Shown here: piece by piece, positions 1-8,041 of the stretch
How positions within the stretch are numbered: the stretch's first letter is position 1
Layout of the letters: the number at the start of each line of letters is the position of its first letter
NCBI GenBank assembly: GCA_963744345.1
Contig: CAVUTD010000006.1
Coordinates: forward strand, 39,896 to 103,895
DNA length: 64,000 bases
Origin: DASTFP01 sp963744345
Lineage (GTDB): Bacteria; Verrucomicrobiota; Verrucomicrobiia; Chthoniobacterales; Terrimicrobiaceae
Reading direction: 5' to 3'
Position numbers and translations under genes: made by a program
The notes under the pieces: model-generated
The model's input: only the letters and a program-made list of their open reading frames with translations
What the model was told of the DNA's origin: nothing
The model's database searches: none

Positions 1-138
1 ACGCGTCGTGTCCTCGATGTAGTAAATCTCATGTCCGAGTCGCTGAAGAGCGACGATATAGTGCACGTGCTGCCAGACCACGCCGGCGATTGGCATGCCA
101 GCCATGAATCCCAAGACGGCGATTTTTTTCTTTGTCAT
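1..138 (-). CDS. Glycosyltransferase, N-terminal fragment (runs off left edge)
   Basis: An ATG at 138 on the minus strand opens 46 uninterrupted codons to the window edge. They begin MTKKKIAVLGFMAGMPIAGV and continue through WQHVHYIVALQRLGHEIYYI, ending with EDTTR. A hydrophobic strand, a small Gly/Pro/Ala loop, the aromatic WQHVHY segment, LQRLGHEIYY and then ED are typical of the first Rossmann strand-helix of a GT-B glycosyltransferase. A very similar beginning lies at 2032 on the same strand, so two related transferases probably stood together here. Function is inferred from this N-terminal pattern only; acceptor and donor sugars cannot be named. The gene is open to the left, so truncation cannot be judged. 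Confidence 0.6.
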   Translation of the reverse strand, partial: MTKKKIAVLGFMAGMPIAGVVWQHVHYIVALQRLGHEIYYIEDTTR

Positions 139-1523
139 CTCGTTGCAGGGCACGTTCCCATCGGTAGGTATTCGCGGACTATAGCTAATTTCCTCCGAGT
201 TAGTCCATGGCCAAAACCGCTCACGCGTGGTGAGGAGGTCATTATTAGCAACGGGTCCGCCGAGCCTTCCTGCGCTCTAAACTGCAGCTACACAACCGGC
301 CATAGATTCCGCCTTTCGCTAGCAACTCCGCATGCGGCTTCATGCTTCATCGCTCATTAACCAAACGATCTGAGTTCGGTTGTCGGCCCAATACGCGGCG
401 TAAACCTGAAAACGGAAAGATCAAGCAAATTTTCAGAGTTCTCCTAGTATCCCACCAACTCCTCTTAGTCGAAACCAGCGCTGATCCTATCAACCGGCTT
501 TTTGAGAGGGAACAGAAACCTTAATCCGGTCGGCCTTGCCTGACCACGCAACTCTTCATCGTAATGATGGAGACCCACTTCGGCCCAGAGGTTTGTGAAG
601 TCGAAAAAACACGCGCGATCTTGCCATGACTATAGACCTTCTTAATTTGCGGCCACGGCTCCCGCTTCTTGCGCTGCTTTTTATCCAGCATTTGGCAGCG
701 CCATGGCAGCAGCTTGACTCCCTTTGGCTTTTAGGGTGCCTACTGGCCCAGTGATACCCCAATACTCGGAAGAAGATAGAGGGAGAATGGACGCACTGGA
801 TAAGAGCTACTAAACTCGGCTATGGAGTGCACGTCCCGAGGAAGTTACAAGATTGGCTGCTTTTCAACATCATCGACAGGCGAAAACTTGAAGATTATCC
901 CTGTCCATGAGTGCATTGTGAGTGCTCCCGCTCCATGCGATCTAGACACTGTTGAGGAGTTTATCGCCCAAATAGGAAAAGGAAGGCGGCTCTTGACTTC
1001 TTGGCGCCATCTGCGCAGTCTCGGTCTGTTCGCTGCGATACACGGCGGGCCACTGAACTTCTTGCCGGGACCAGCAATCTCGGTAGCATAAAAAACTGAA
1101 GGAAAAAGTCCCGTCTTTCTGAGATAGAAACCCGAGTGCTGTCGGGTCCAACAAGCTGTATCGGCTTCTCGGAAAGGCGGGACCGTCGCTTCCAGCATCC
1201 GGCCGGGCTCGACACCGCGTTCCGGCAATGGACCCTTGAGGTCGAGCGCGTTGCGAACGGCCGAAGGCGATTCGTCGTGGGTCACGGAACGGCGCAGTAT
1301 CGATTCGAGAAGCTCCGCGAGCTGCTCGACGAGCCGGGTGCCCGAGAGCGCGGAACGTCGCCGCGTTCGTGGCAAGCGGCGACTGGCGCCTTGCTACGCG
1401 TGCGTCGCTCCTTACAGGATCTCTCGGCTTCGAGTTCTGGCGGCATCAGGTTGCATGGGGTGCGATCGAACTTTTTCGTGTATAGTGGCAACTTCACGGG
1501 CGCCTTGTAGGAGGCGAGATTCG
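139..1523. other. No recognisable gene (about 1.4 kb)
   Basis: Only short open frames occur on both strands, none with a recognisable family signature, signal peptide or ribosome binding site. Given the decayed genes just to the right, this is most likely erased coding sequence, but I could not identify what it was. Confidence 0.5.
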
Positions 1524-1940
1524 CTAACGAGAGATCCACACTGGCGTTCCCACTCTTACTGGATAATAGAAACGCTTGGCCCATCGGCTCGCCAGCCTGA
1601 CGCATCCATGAGAGGCGGGTAGCCGGGCAAACGACCGGCATGTAGCCCATAGGAGGGAGCAATCTGCAGGTAATACGGCATCGGTGCTCCGACAAAGACC
1701 GCGCCTGCGGGCCTGCGGTCTTTGCTCACGTCGACACCGGGCTTGACGACGCGGCCGTCGCGCTCCATACGGCGTAGAGACTGGATCGATGATCGATATC
1801 CTTCCCGATAACACGATACCTGCCGGTTGTATTCTTTTCTTCCTGTTGAAGAGGAGAGACCGCTACAAGCTCGCCGTGCTTGTAAAGAAACGCCCTCTGA
1901 TTGGACAGTCGAACCACAATGCCGCGGCCCGCAGTTCCCC
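1524..1940 (-). pseudogene. L,D-transpeptidase (YkuD/ErfK family), frameshifted remnant
   Basis: Reading the minus strand in alternating frames recovers a YkuD-type catalytic domain. It starts IVVRLSNQRAFLYKHGELVA, continues GRYRVIGKDIDHRSSLY, then DGRVVKPGVDVSKDRRPAGA and GAPMPYYLQIAPSYGLHAGR. It ends with the catalytic ASHGCVRL motif, the YYPVRVGTPVWIS tail and a TAG at 1524. These enzymes make 3-3 crosslinks in peptidoglycan or attach lipoproteins to it. The frame changes at about 1855, 1830, 1760 and 1615, so no product is possible. The usual N-terminal signal sequence is absent: the upstream side is joined directly to a glycosyltransferase beginning at about 1940. The family call is firm; the exact breakpoints are approximate. 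Confidence 0.8.
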
Positions 1941-2032
1941 AAGGCTCGGAAGCCCAGCACGTATTGCACGTAATCCCAAGTCACGCCCCCGAACGCATAT
2001 TGACCGATCAAGCCGCTTACAAGTATCCGCAT
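1937..2032 (-). pseudogene. Glycosyltransferase N-terminal stub
   Basis: From an ATG at 2032 the minus strand encodes MRILVSGLIGQYAFGGVTWD followed by YVQYVLGFRALG. This is the same kind of GT-B opening as the protein at the left edge (MRILVSG, GGVTWDY, GFRALG). After 32 codons the similarity stops and the DNA continues as L,D-transpeptidase sequence in another frame. It is therefore a stub left by a deletion, not a working start. Confidence 0.65.
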
Positions 2033-2453
2033 CGAGTTCTCCCACAAAGAGCCGCAAACCGGTTGCCGTTGCGAGGCCAATGCCCCCGGATTGCTTGTTT
2101 GCTTAAGCGGACGTTCTGAGCTACCATTCCCCGCGATTTCGGCACTCTTCAGCCTACGGCAAGCTTCAGCGCAAAGACAAGTGCGCCGAGCTCCGGGTGC
2201 CGAAAACCCCTCACGAAGGGCAGGCTCCAAGATCGGAGGCTCTCCACTATATAAACAGCTCGTCGGTCCGAGTTCATACATCAGAAGGCAGAACTTTGTG
2301 ATAATTAGTTTATGACAAACAACTTGTGAATTTGCAATAATTTTTGAACAGTGCGTGACAAAGACTGTCTAAGTGGTTAACCTCATTAAATAACTGAGTT
2401 TTTGGCAGACCGAATCCTGATCCAAAACGTATTAAGATAGAGGAACCTACACG
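2033..2453. promoter_or_regulatory. Upstream region of the sigma-factor gene
   Basis: The roughly 420 bases before the sigma-factor start hold no gene. The last 120 bases are clearly more AT-rich than the surroundings, as expected for a promoter. A good ribosome binding site (AGAGGA, 9 bases before ATG 2454) fixes the start. I could not settle on a single convincing -35/-10 pair. Confidence 0.4.
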
Positions 2454-3299
2454 ATGGCTTTGGAAGATAACGAGACAGGCTTTCAGCTGTATCTGAGAGA
2501 AATCGCCCAATTTCCGCTTCTTACCCCCGAGCAGGAAGTAAAGCTTGCTCGTAAGATTAAGCGCGGCGATCAAAAGGCGCGTGCAGAAATGGTGCGTTCG
2601 AATCTTCGTCTCGTGGTGAAGATTGCGCGTGACTACGCGAATTTGGGTCTTCCGTTGCTGGATCTAATCTCGGAAGGCAACATCGGGTTGATGAAGGCAG
2701 TCGAACGGTTCGACCCAAAAAAAGGTGGAAAGCTGAGCACCTATGCCGCTTGGTGGATCAAGCAATCCATTAAGCGCGCTTTGGCGAATCAGAGTAAGAC
2801 GATCCGACTTCCGGTGCATCTGGTGGATAAGATTTCCAAAATGCGCCGTGTGGCAATGCAAATGACCGAGGAACTGGGTCGTGAGCCAACCGACGATGAA
2901 CTCGCTGAAGAGATCGGACTTTCTTCCTCTAAGGTCAGCCAGCTCAAAAGTGCAGCAGTTCGTCCCGCCTCGCTTGATCAGCCGATCGGCGATGACGACT
3001 CTACCGAATTCGGGGAAATCGTCGGGGATGAAGAAGCCGATGATCCTTTCGAGACGTTGCGCGATAAAGATCTGCGCGAAGAAGTGGGAGAATTGCTCCA
3101 TGTGCTCGACGAACGGGAGCGGAGGATTATCAATTCCCGCTTTGGGTTGGACGGACAAAAGCCCAAGACGCTTGAAGAAGTTGGTGAAAAGTTTGGCGTA
3201 ACGCGCGAACGGATTCGGCAATTGCAGAACATTGCTCTTCACAAACTTCGCAGGGCGCTCAGTAAGAAGGAGCGTCCGAAGGTGGAAGCAGTCCTCTAA
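2454..3299 (+). CDS. RNA polymerase sigma-70 factor, SigA/RpoD-like, short form
   Basis: A 281-residue sigma factor with all core regions. Region 1.2 begins at about residue 9 (FQLYLREIAQFPLLT); region 2 includes LRLVVKIARDYANLGLPLLD and the -10-recognising, melting segment TYAAWWIKQSIKRALANQS. Region 3 contains LGREPTDDELAEEIGLS, and region 4 carries the helix-turn-helix GVTRERIRQLQNIALHKLRR. The long region 1.1 of classical RpoD is absent, so this may be a group 2 (stationary/stress type) factor and not the only housekeeping sigma. Ribosome binding site AGAGGA supports the start. It lies 56 bases before the photolyase gene on the same strand, so the two could be co-transcribed. Confidence 0.93.
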   Translation: MALEDNETGFQLYLREIAQFPLLTPEQEVKLARKIKRGDQKARAEMVRSNLRLVVKIARDYANLGLPLLDLISEGNIGLMKAVERFDPKKGGKLSTYAAWWIKQSIKRALANQSKTIRLPVHLVDKISKMRRVAMQMTEELGREPTDDELAEEIGLSSSKVSQLKSAAVRPASLDQPIGDDDSTEFGEIVGDEEADDPFETLRDKDLREEVGELLHVLDERERRIINSRFGLDGQKPKTLEEVGEKFGVTRERIRQLQNIALHKLRRALSKKERPKVEAVL

Positions 3300-3355
3300 T
3301 AGGCGCGTCGTGGAGTGCCCGACGATGTGATCCGGGCGCTTGAGATTATCGGAGC

Positions 3356-4759
3356 GTGGACACAGCAATTGTCTGGCTGCGCCGCGATCTTCGTATCACC
3401 GATAATACCGCCCTTGCTGGTGCTGTCGCGCGCGCTGCCAAGGTAGTTCCGGTCTACGTCCTAAGCGACCGGATGGAGAGTCATCGTTGGACAGGGCCCC
3501 ATCGGCAGCACTTTCTGTGTGGATGTCTTGCTTCTTTGGACGGGAATTTAGCGGCGATTGGAGGGCGATTAATAATCCGCAGGGGACTTGCTATTGAAGA
3601 GCTCTCTAAACTGGTGCGTGAAACGCGAGCGCAAGCCATCTTTTTCAATCGTGATCCCGATCCATTCGGTCGAAAAATGGAAACGGATCTGGCTGCACTG
3701 GGCAGCAAGATCGGAGTTGAGATAATTGGCTTTAAGGATGTCTCTCTGCATGATCCTGGTGAGGTCCTGACGGTCTCGGGTGAGCCATTTCGTGTCTTTT
3801 CGCCCTATGCCAGGGCTTGGACGCAGCTCAAGAAGGCGAGCCCCGAGAGCGCCGTTCATAATCTAAAACCGGTCGAAAACCTCGCGTCCCTGCCTTTGCC
3901 CACCTTAGAGACCTGGGGAATCTCAGGGGACGCTCAAGTGGTGCCAGCAGGTGAGAAGGCTGCCCGCGCTCGCATGAAGAACTTCCTTGAATTTGGTCTG
4001 GCAAACTACGGAACGGGGCGAAATCTACTGGCAAAGTCGCTAACATCCAGGCTGTCGCAAGATTTGCGCTTCGGCCTGCTCTCTATACGCGAACTCTTCG
4101 AAAGATGCCAGAAGCGAGCGGCTGAGCTATCAGGATCTGGCAGGAAGAGTGCTCAAAAGTTTATCAGCGAGCTAATCTGGCGCGAGTTCTATCTCAGCAT
4201 CCTCTGGCACTTTCCCGAAGTGCTCGATGTGGAGTTCGACGAAAAGTTTCGGTGCATGGAATGGCCAGGTCAGCGTGAGCATTTTGAGCGCTGGCGGGCA
4301 GGCGAAACCGGCTTCCCCATTGTGGACGCAGCTATGCGGCAACTCAAGCAGATCGGGTACATGCCCAATCGGGCCCGCATGATCGTGGCGATGTTCCTTA
4401 CTAAAGATCTCCTGATCGACTGGAGACTAGGAGAGAGTCACTTCATGCAAGAACTCACCGACGGCGAGATCGCCAGTAACAATGGAGGTTGGCAGTGGAG
4501 TGCTGGCGTCGGCGCGGACGCCGCGCCCTATTTTAGGATGTTAAATCCATGGACGCAGACTATTCGCTTTGACTCGCAAGGAGAGTACATCAAGGCATGG
4601 ATTCCCGCACTTCAAGATGTTCCAGCTGACCGATTGACCAAGCCGCCACCACCTGGACAGAAGTTGGCGCAGAATTATCCTGCGCCGATCGTCGATCACC
4701 CGGCAGCCCGAAAAAAGGCTTTAGAGCTCTTCAGCCAGAATCGGACGAGCGTTTGTTGA
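3356..4759 (+). CDS. phr: Deoxyribodipyrimidine photolyase (cryptochrome/photolyase family)
   Basis: A 467-residue photolyase starting with GTG. The N-terminal antenna-binding Rossmann domain opens TAIVWLRRDLRITDNTAL. The C-terminal FAD domain has GTGRNLLAKSLTSRLSQDLR, SELIWREFYLSILWHFPEV, GFPIVDAAMRQLKQIGYMPN and NNGGWQWSAGVGADAAPYFR, which are the flavin and lesion contacts of class I CPD photolyases. It repairs UV-induced cyclobutane dimers using light. Length and motifs are complete. Its 3' end overlaps the convergent tilS gene by 29 bases. Cryptochrome-like signalling cannot be excluded from sequence alone but is less likely. Confidence 0.93.
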   Translation: MDTAIVWLRRDLRITDNTALAGAVARAAKVVPVYVLSDRMESHRWTGPHRQHFLCGCLASLDGNLAAIGGRLIIRRGLAIEELSKLVRETRAQAIFFNRDPDPFGRKMETDLAALGSKIGVEIIGFKDVSLHDPGEVLTVSGEPFRVFSPYARAWTQLKKASPESAVHNLKPVENLASLPLPTLETWGISGDAQVVPAGEKAARARMKNFLEFGLANYGTGRNLLAKSLTSRLSQDLRFGLLSIRELFERCQKRAAELSGSGRKSAQKFISELIWREFYLSILWHFPEVLDVEFDEKFRCMEWPGQREHFERWRAGETGFPIVDAAMRQLKQIGYMPNRARMIVAMFLTKDLLIDWRLGESHFMQELTDGEIASNNGGWQWSAGVGADAAPYFRMLNPWTQTIRFDSQGEYIKAWIPALQDVPADRLTKPPPPGQKLAQNYPAPIVDHPAARKKALELFSQNRTSVC

Positions 4760-5717
4760 AAGTCGCCTTTTCGGAAGGCTCCTCGAGAAAAAGCTTCCCT
4801 GCACGCCTGCGAGCATGCCAGTTGCCCGGAAGGTTAACTTTGGCCGGCCCGTTCCGGATGTCCAAGAGGGAAAGAACCAGGCTCGTTTCGGCAAAGCCGG
4901 GTTCCGGAACACGCTTGCGACGCAGCCATCGGAGCACGACGCGACGCTGCAAAGCGATCGGAATTTTTCGCAACGCCTCGCAAGAAAGGGTCTGCTCAAC
5001 CTCCGGCACCAACGATGTCATCCAGGATTCTTCCTCCCGGAGGATTTCGGCGGTGCGAAGGATCGCAGCTCGAAAAGAAGGACCGACGGCATGTTCAAGG
5101 GCGGGAATGACTCGGGCCCTGATTCGATTGCGCGTATGAGCAAAGGCGGCGTTGGTCGAATCCTCCCGATAGGGGATGTCGTTCTCGGCGACAAATCTCG
5201 TGATTTCACCGCGAGTGATCCCGAGTAGGGGACGAATGATCTCAAGGCCTCCCATGTGCGCAACCGGCCTCATTCCTGCCATCCCCGCTGCCCCTGTCCC
5301 ACGAAGGAAATTGAACAGGCAGGTTTCGATTTGATCATCAGCATGATGGGCAAGAAAAATTCTTCTGCAGCGATGTGCCTTCGCGCAACTCTCAAAAAAC
5401 GCATGTCGCAATCCTCTCGCCGCCGTCTCAAGTGAAAGCTTTTCCTCTTCGGCGTGAGCCCGGACGTCGGCTTCTCCATATTCGAAGAGATAGTGAAATT
5501 TGCTCGCAATGGTTGACACGAATCGAGAGTCGCGTTCTGCGTCTGCGCCGCGCAATCCGTGGTTAAGGTGACAAAGAAGCAGCTTGCGGTATCCGAGAGC
5601 CCGCAACGCAAACAGGAGTGCCATGGAATCGCGTCCTCCCGAAACGCCAATAAGGTATTTTTTCTTCGACGAATGAGGGGAGAGCACCAGTCGGAGTTTT
5701 GCGAGCAGTTCAGTCAA
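4731..5717 (-). CDS. tilS: tRNA(Ile)-lysidine synthetase
   Basis: A 328-residue enzyme that converts C34 of tRNA-Ile(CAU) to lysidine with ATP and lysine, so that the tRNA reads AUA. The PP-loop SGGRDSMALL lies at about residues 25-34, followed by CHLNHGLRGADAERD and the LAHHADDQIETCLFNFLRGT motif. The length fits the short TilS form with a reduced C-terminal part. The start overlaps the end of serS by 8 bases, which indicates one transcript and coupled translation of two tRNA-related functions. The 3' end overlaps the photolyase gene convergently. Confidence 0.93.
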   Translation of the reverse strand: MTELLAKLRLVLSPHSSKKKYLIGVSGGRDSMALLFALRALGYRKLLLCHLNHGLRGADAERDSRFVSTIASKFHYLFEYGEADVRAHAEEEKLSLETAARGLRHAFFESCAKAHRCRRIFLAHHADDQIETCLFNFLRGTGAAGMAGMRPVAHMGGLEIIRPLLGITRGEITRFVAENDIPYREDSTNAAFAHTRNRIRARVIPALEHAVGPSFRAAILRTAEILREEESWMTSLVPEVEQTLSCEALRKIPIALQRRVVLRWLRRKRVPEPGFAETSLVLSLLDIRNGPAKVNLPGNWHARRRAGKLFLEEPSEKATFNKRSSDSG

Positions 5718-6978
5718 TCAAGCTTGCTCCGAAGTAGGAGTGCAAAGGTTCGGGCAGTGCGACCGATCCGTCCTCTTGCACCCCCGATTCCAGGAGGGCG
5801 ACGTAAAGTCGTGGTAGCGCTGTCCCGGACCCGTTCAATGTATGGCAAAAGTGGTTCTTTCCGTCCTTTCCCTTGAAGCGCAGGTTCATTCTGCGTGCCT
5901 GAAAATCCCGAAAATTTGAACAGCTTGAGACCTCGAGGAAGCCATTCTGCCCAGGAGACCACACCTCGATGTCATAGGTTTTCGCTGCTCCAAAGCCGAG
6001 ATCTCCGGTGCAAAGCTCGATTACGCGATAGTGTAGGCCGAGGATTTGAAGAACCCTTTCTGCCTCTGCCGTGAGACTTTCCAGCTCGTTGCCGGAGCTT
6101 TCGGGAGCGCAAATTTTCACCAGTTCGACCTTGTCGAACTGATGCATGCGGATGAGTCCGCGCGTTCCAACGCCGGCCGCGCCGGCTTCTCGCCGAAAAC
6201 ACGGTGTATAAGCGACATATCTCAAAGGAAGAACTCCAGGAGCGAGGACCTCCTCACGATGAAAATTCGTTACCGGAACCTCCGCTGTTGGGGTGAGATA
6301 AAGCGAGTCCCGCTCGTCGCGGTACTGTTGTTCCTCAAATTTCGGCAGCTGCGAGGTGCCCACCAGGGCCTCCGGCTTGGTGAGAAACGGAGGGCTGATT
6401 TCTGTGTAGCCATGCTCGCGTGTATGCAGATCGAGCAGAAAATTGATCAAAGCACGTTCCAGGCGCGCGCCTTTGCCTCTGAAACACGCAAATCCGCTCC
6501 CGCTCATTCTTGCCGCTCGTTCGAAATCTACCAACTCAAGACGCTTCACAATGGAGACGTGATCCTCTGTCGTTCGCGGGAGCGATGGCTCACCCCATGT
6601 GCGGATAACGGGATTTTGCGAGGAATCGTTTCCGGCCGGAACGCTTTCCTCCGGCAAATTCGGGAGAAGCAGGAGCAGATCTCTTTGTTGCTGTTCGAGG
6701 AGCGCGCTTTGTTCTGAAAGCCTCTGCATCGTGTTCGCACGGGATCTTACTCCCGCTTCGAGCGATGTGGTATCCTGACCCTTGATCCGCAAGGCTCCGA
6801 TCTGTTTGCTCAAGCGATTTCGCTCCGCCTGAAGACCTTGAAGTTGCGTTTCTTGCGCACGCCGCTGCGCATCGCTTGCAAGCACCGCATCGATGACATC
6901 GCCCATCGCCGAACCGCGGGTCGCAAGACGAGCCTTCACAACATTGGGCTGATCGCGAATAAGGCGTATGTCGAGCAT
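5710..6978 (-). CDS. serS: Seryl-tRNA synthetase
   Basis: A 422-residue class II synthetase charging tRNA-Ser. The N-terminal coiled-coil tRNA-binding arm (about residues 30-100) begins after MLDIRLIRDQPNVVKARLAT. Motif 2 is in CFRREAGAAGVGTRGLIRMH, and motif 3 is LNGSGTALPRLYVALLE. The length is typical. It is the first gene of a serS-tilS pair and is divergent from dnaJ, with about 115 bases between the starts that must hold both promoters. Confidence 0.96.
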   Translation of the reverse strand: MLDIRLIRDQPNVVKARLATRGSAMGDVIDAVLASDAQRRAQETQLQGLQAERNRLSKQIGALRIKGQDTTSLEAGVRSRANTMQRLSEQSALLEQQQRDLLLLLPNLPEESVPAGNDSSQNPVIRTWGEPSLPRTTEDHVSIVKRLELVDFERAARMSGSGFACFRGKGARLERALINFLLDLHTREHGYTEISPPFLTKPEALVGTSQLPKFEEQQYRDERDSLYLTPTAEVPVTNFHREEVLAPGVLPLRYVAYTPCFRREAGAAGVGTRGLIRMHQFDKVELVKICAPESSGNELESLTAEAERVLQILGLHYRVIELCTGDLGFGAAKTYDIEVWSPGQNGFLEVSSCSNFRDFQARRMNLRFKGKDGKNHFCHTLNGSGTALPRLYVALLESGVQEDGSVALPEPLHSYFGASLID

Positions 6979-7093
6979 AGTGCTAAGGTGGCCTAGACAT
7001 GGTTAACAACATTTACATGATGAACAAGAGTGTCAGTGTCGTAAATTAGCGCCCTCGATTTCTACTGTCCCTTTCCAATTGCCTGCACGTTCT

Positions 7094-8041
7094 ATGCCCG
7101 TCCAATTTCGCGACTACTATGAGACCTTGGGTGTGTCCAAGACCGCTACCCAGGATGAAATCAAGAGCGCCTTTCGAAAACTTGCGCGCAAGTACCACCC
7201 AGACACTGCTACCGACAAGAAATCGGCAGAGGAAAAGTTCAAGGAAATCAATGAGGCGTATGAAGTCTTGAGTGATCCAGAGAAGAGAAAAAAGTATGAT
7301 GCCTATGGGGCCAATTGGCAGCAGGGTGGATTTCACCCTCCACCAGGAGGCGGTGGTGTGTACGAGGGGTTTCCGGGCGGTCGCGATCAAGGCGGCGTCG
7401 AGTTTCACTTCGGCGGAACTGGGTTCAGTGACTTCTTCGAACAGCTTTTTGGAGCGCGCAGTCGAGGCGCGCGGGGATTTGGCGGGTATGATTTCGAGGA
7501 GGCGCCGTTGCAGGGTCAGGATGTCGAAGCGGATATTCTCGTGGCGCTCGAAGAGGCACTCCGTGGTTCCACCCGGCAGATTTCTTTTCGCCGCGGAGCA
7601 TCCGGAAAACCTCAGACATACACCGTGAAAATTCCCAGAGGTGTTCGCGAAGGACAGCGCATCCGTCTTGCCGGACTGGGCGAAAAAGGCGGAAGAGGTG
7701 GTCAGGCAGGCGACCTCTACTTGAGAATCAAATTTGAAAAGCATCCAGATTTCGAAATTCGAGGCAGTGACCTCTATTACGATCTGGAAATTCCAGTCTC
7801 AAAGGCGGTGTTGGGCGGAGAAGTCGAAATCTCGACCGTGGATGGGCGGGCAAAGCTGCGCGTACCCGTTTGCGCGCAGAATGGGCAGAAATTCCGATTA
7901 TCTGGTCGGGGCCTTCCGCGCAAAGAAGGAGGCCGAGGAGATTTCTATGCTGTCCTTCACCCGCTCCTTCCTCGTGGGCTCACGAGCCGTGAGCGCGAAC
8001 TTTGGGGGGAGATTGCCGCTTTACAGGAAGGGCGCTCCTAA
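7094..8041 (+). CDS. DnaJ-type chaperone without zinc finger (CbpA class)
   Basis: The J-domain (YYETLGVSKTATQDEIKSAF, HPD in KYHPDTAT) is followed by a Gly/Phe-rich linker with FPGGRD and GGTGFSDFFEQLFG. Two beta-sandwich substrate-binding domains come next (RGVREGQRIRLAGLGEKG; LRVPVCAQNGQKFRLSGRGL). There is no CxxCxGxG zinc finger, so it is a type II co-chaperone that stimulates DnaK ATPase. I chose the ATG at 7094 over a TTG at 7079 because the protein then starts MPVQFRDYY like its relatives. The 3' end overlaps the convergent gene by 4 bases. Confidence 0.88.
   Translation: MPVQFRDYYETLGVSKTATQDEIKSAFRKLARKYHPDTATDKKSAEEKFKEINEAYEVLSDPEKRKKYDAYGANWQQGGFHPPPGGGGVYEGFPGGRDQGGVEFHFGGTGFSDFFEQLFGARSRGARGFGGYDFEEAPLQGQDVEADILVALEEALRGSTRQISFRRGASGKPQTYTVKIPRGVREGQRIRLAGLGEKGGRGGQAGDLYLRIKFEKHPDFEIRGSDLYYDLEIPVSKAVLGGEVEISTVDGRAKLRVPVCAQNGQKFRLSGRGLPRKEGGRGDFYAVLHPLLPRGLTSRERELWGEIAALQEGRS

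Noticed and set aside
845..1375. A 176-codon minus-strand ORF in the left gene-free region
   Set aside because: Composition is Arg/Ser/Pro-rich without hydrophobic periodicity, no ribosome binding site, no family pattern, and several equally long frames overlap it.
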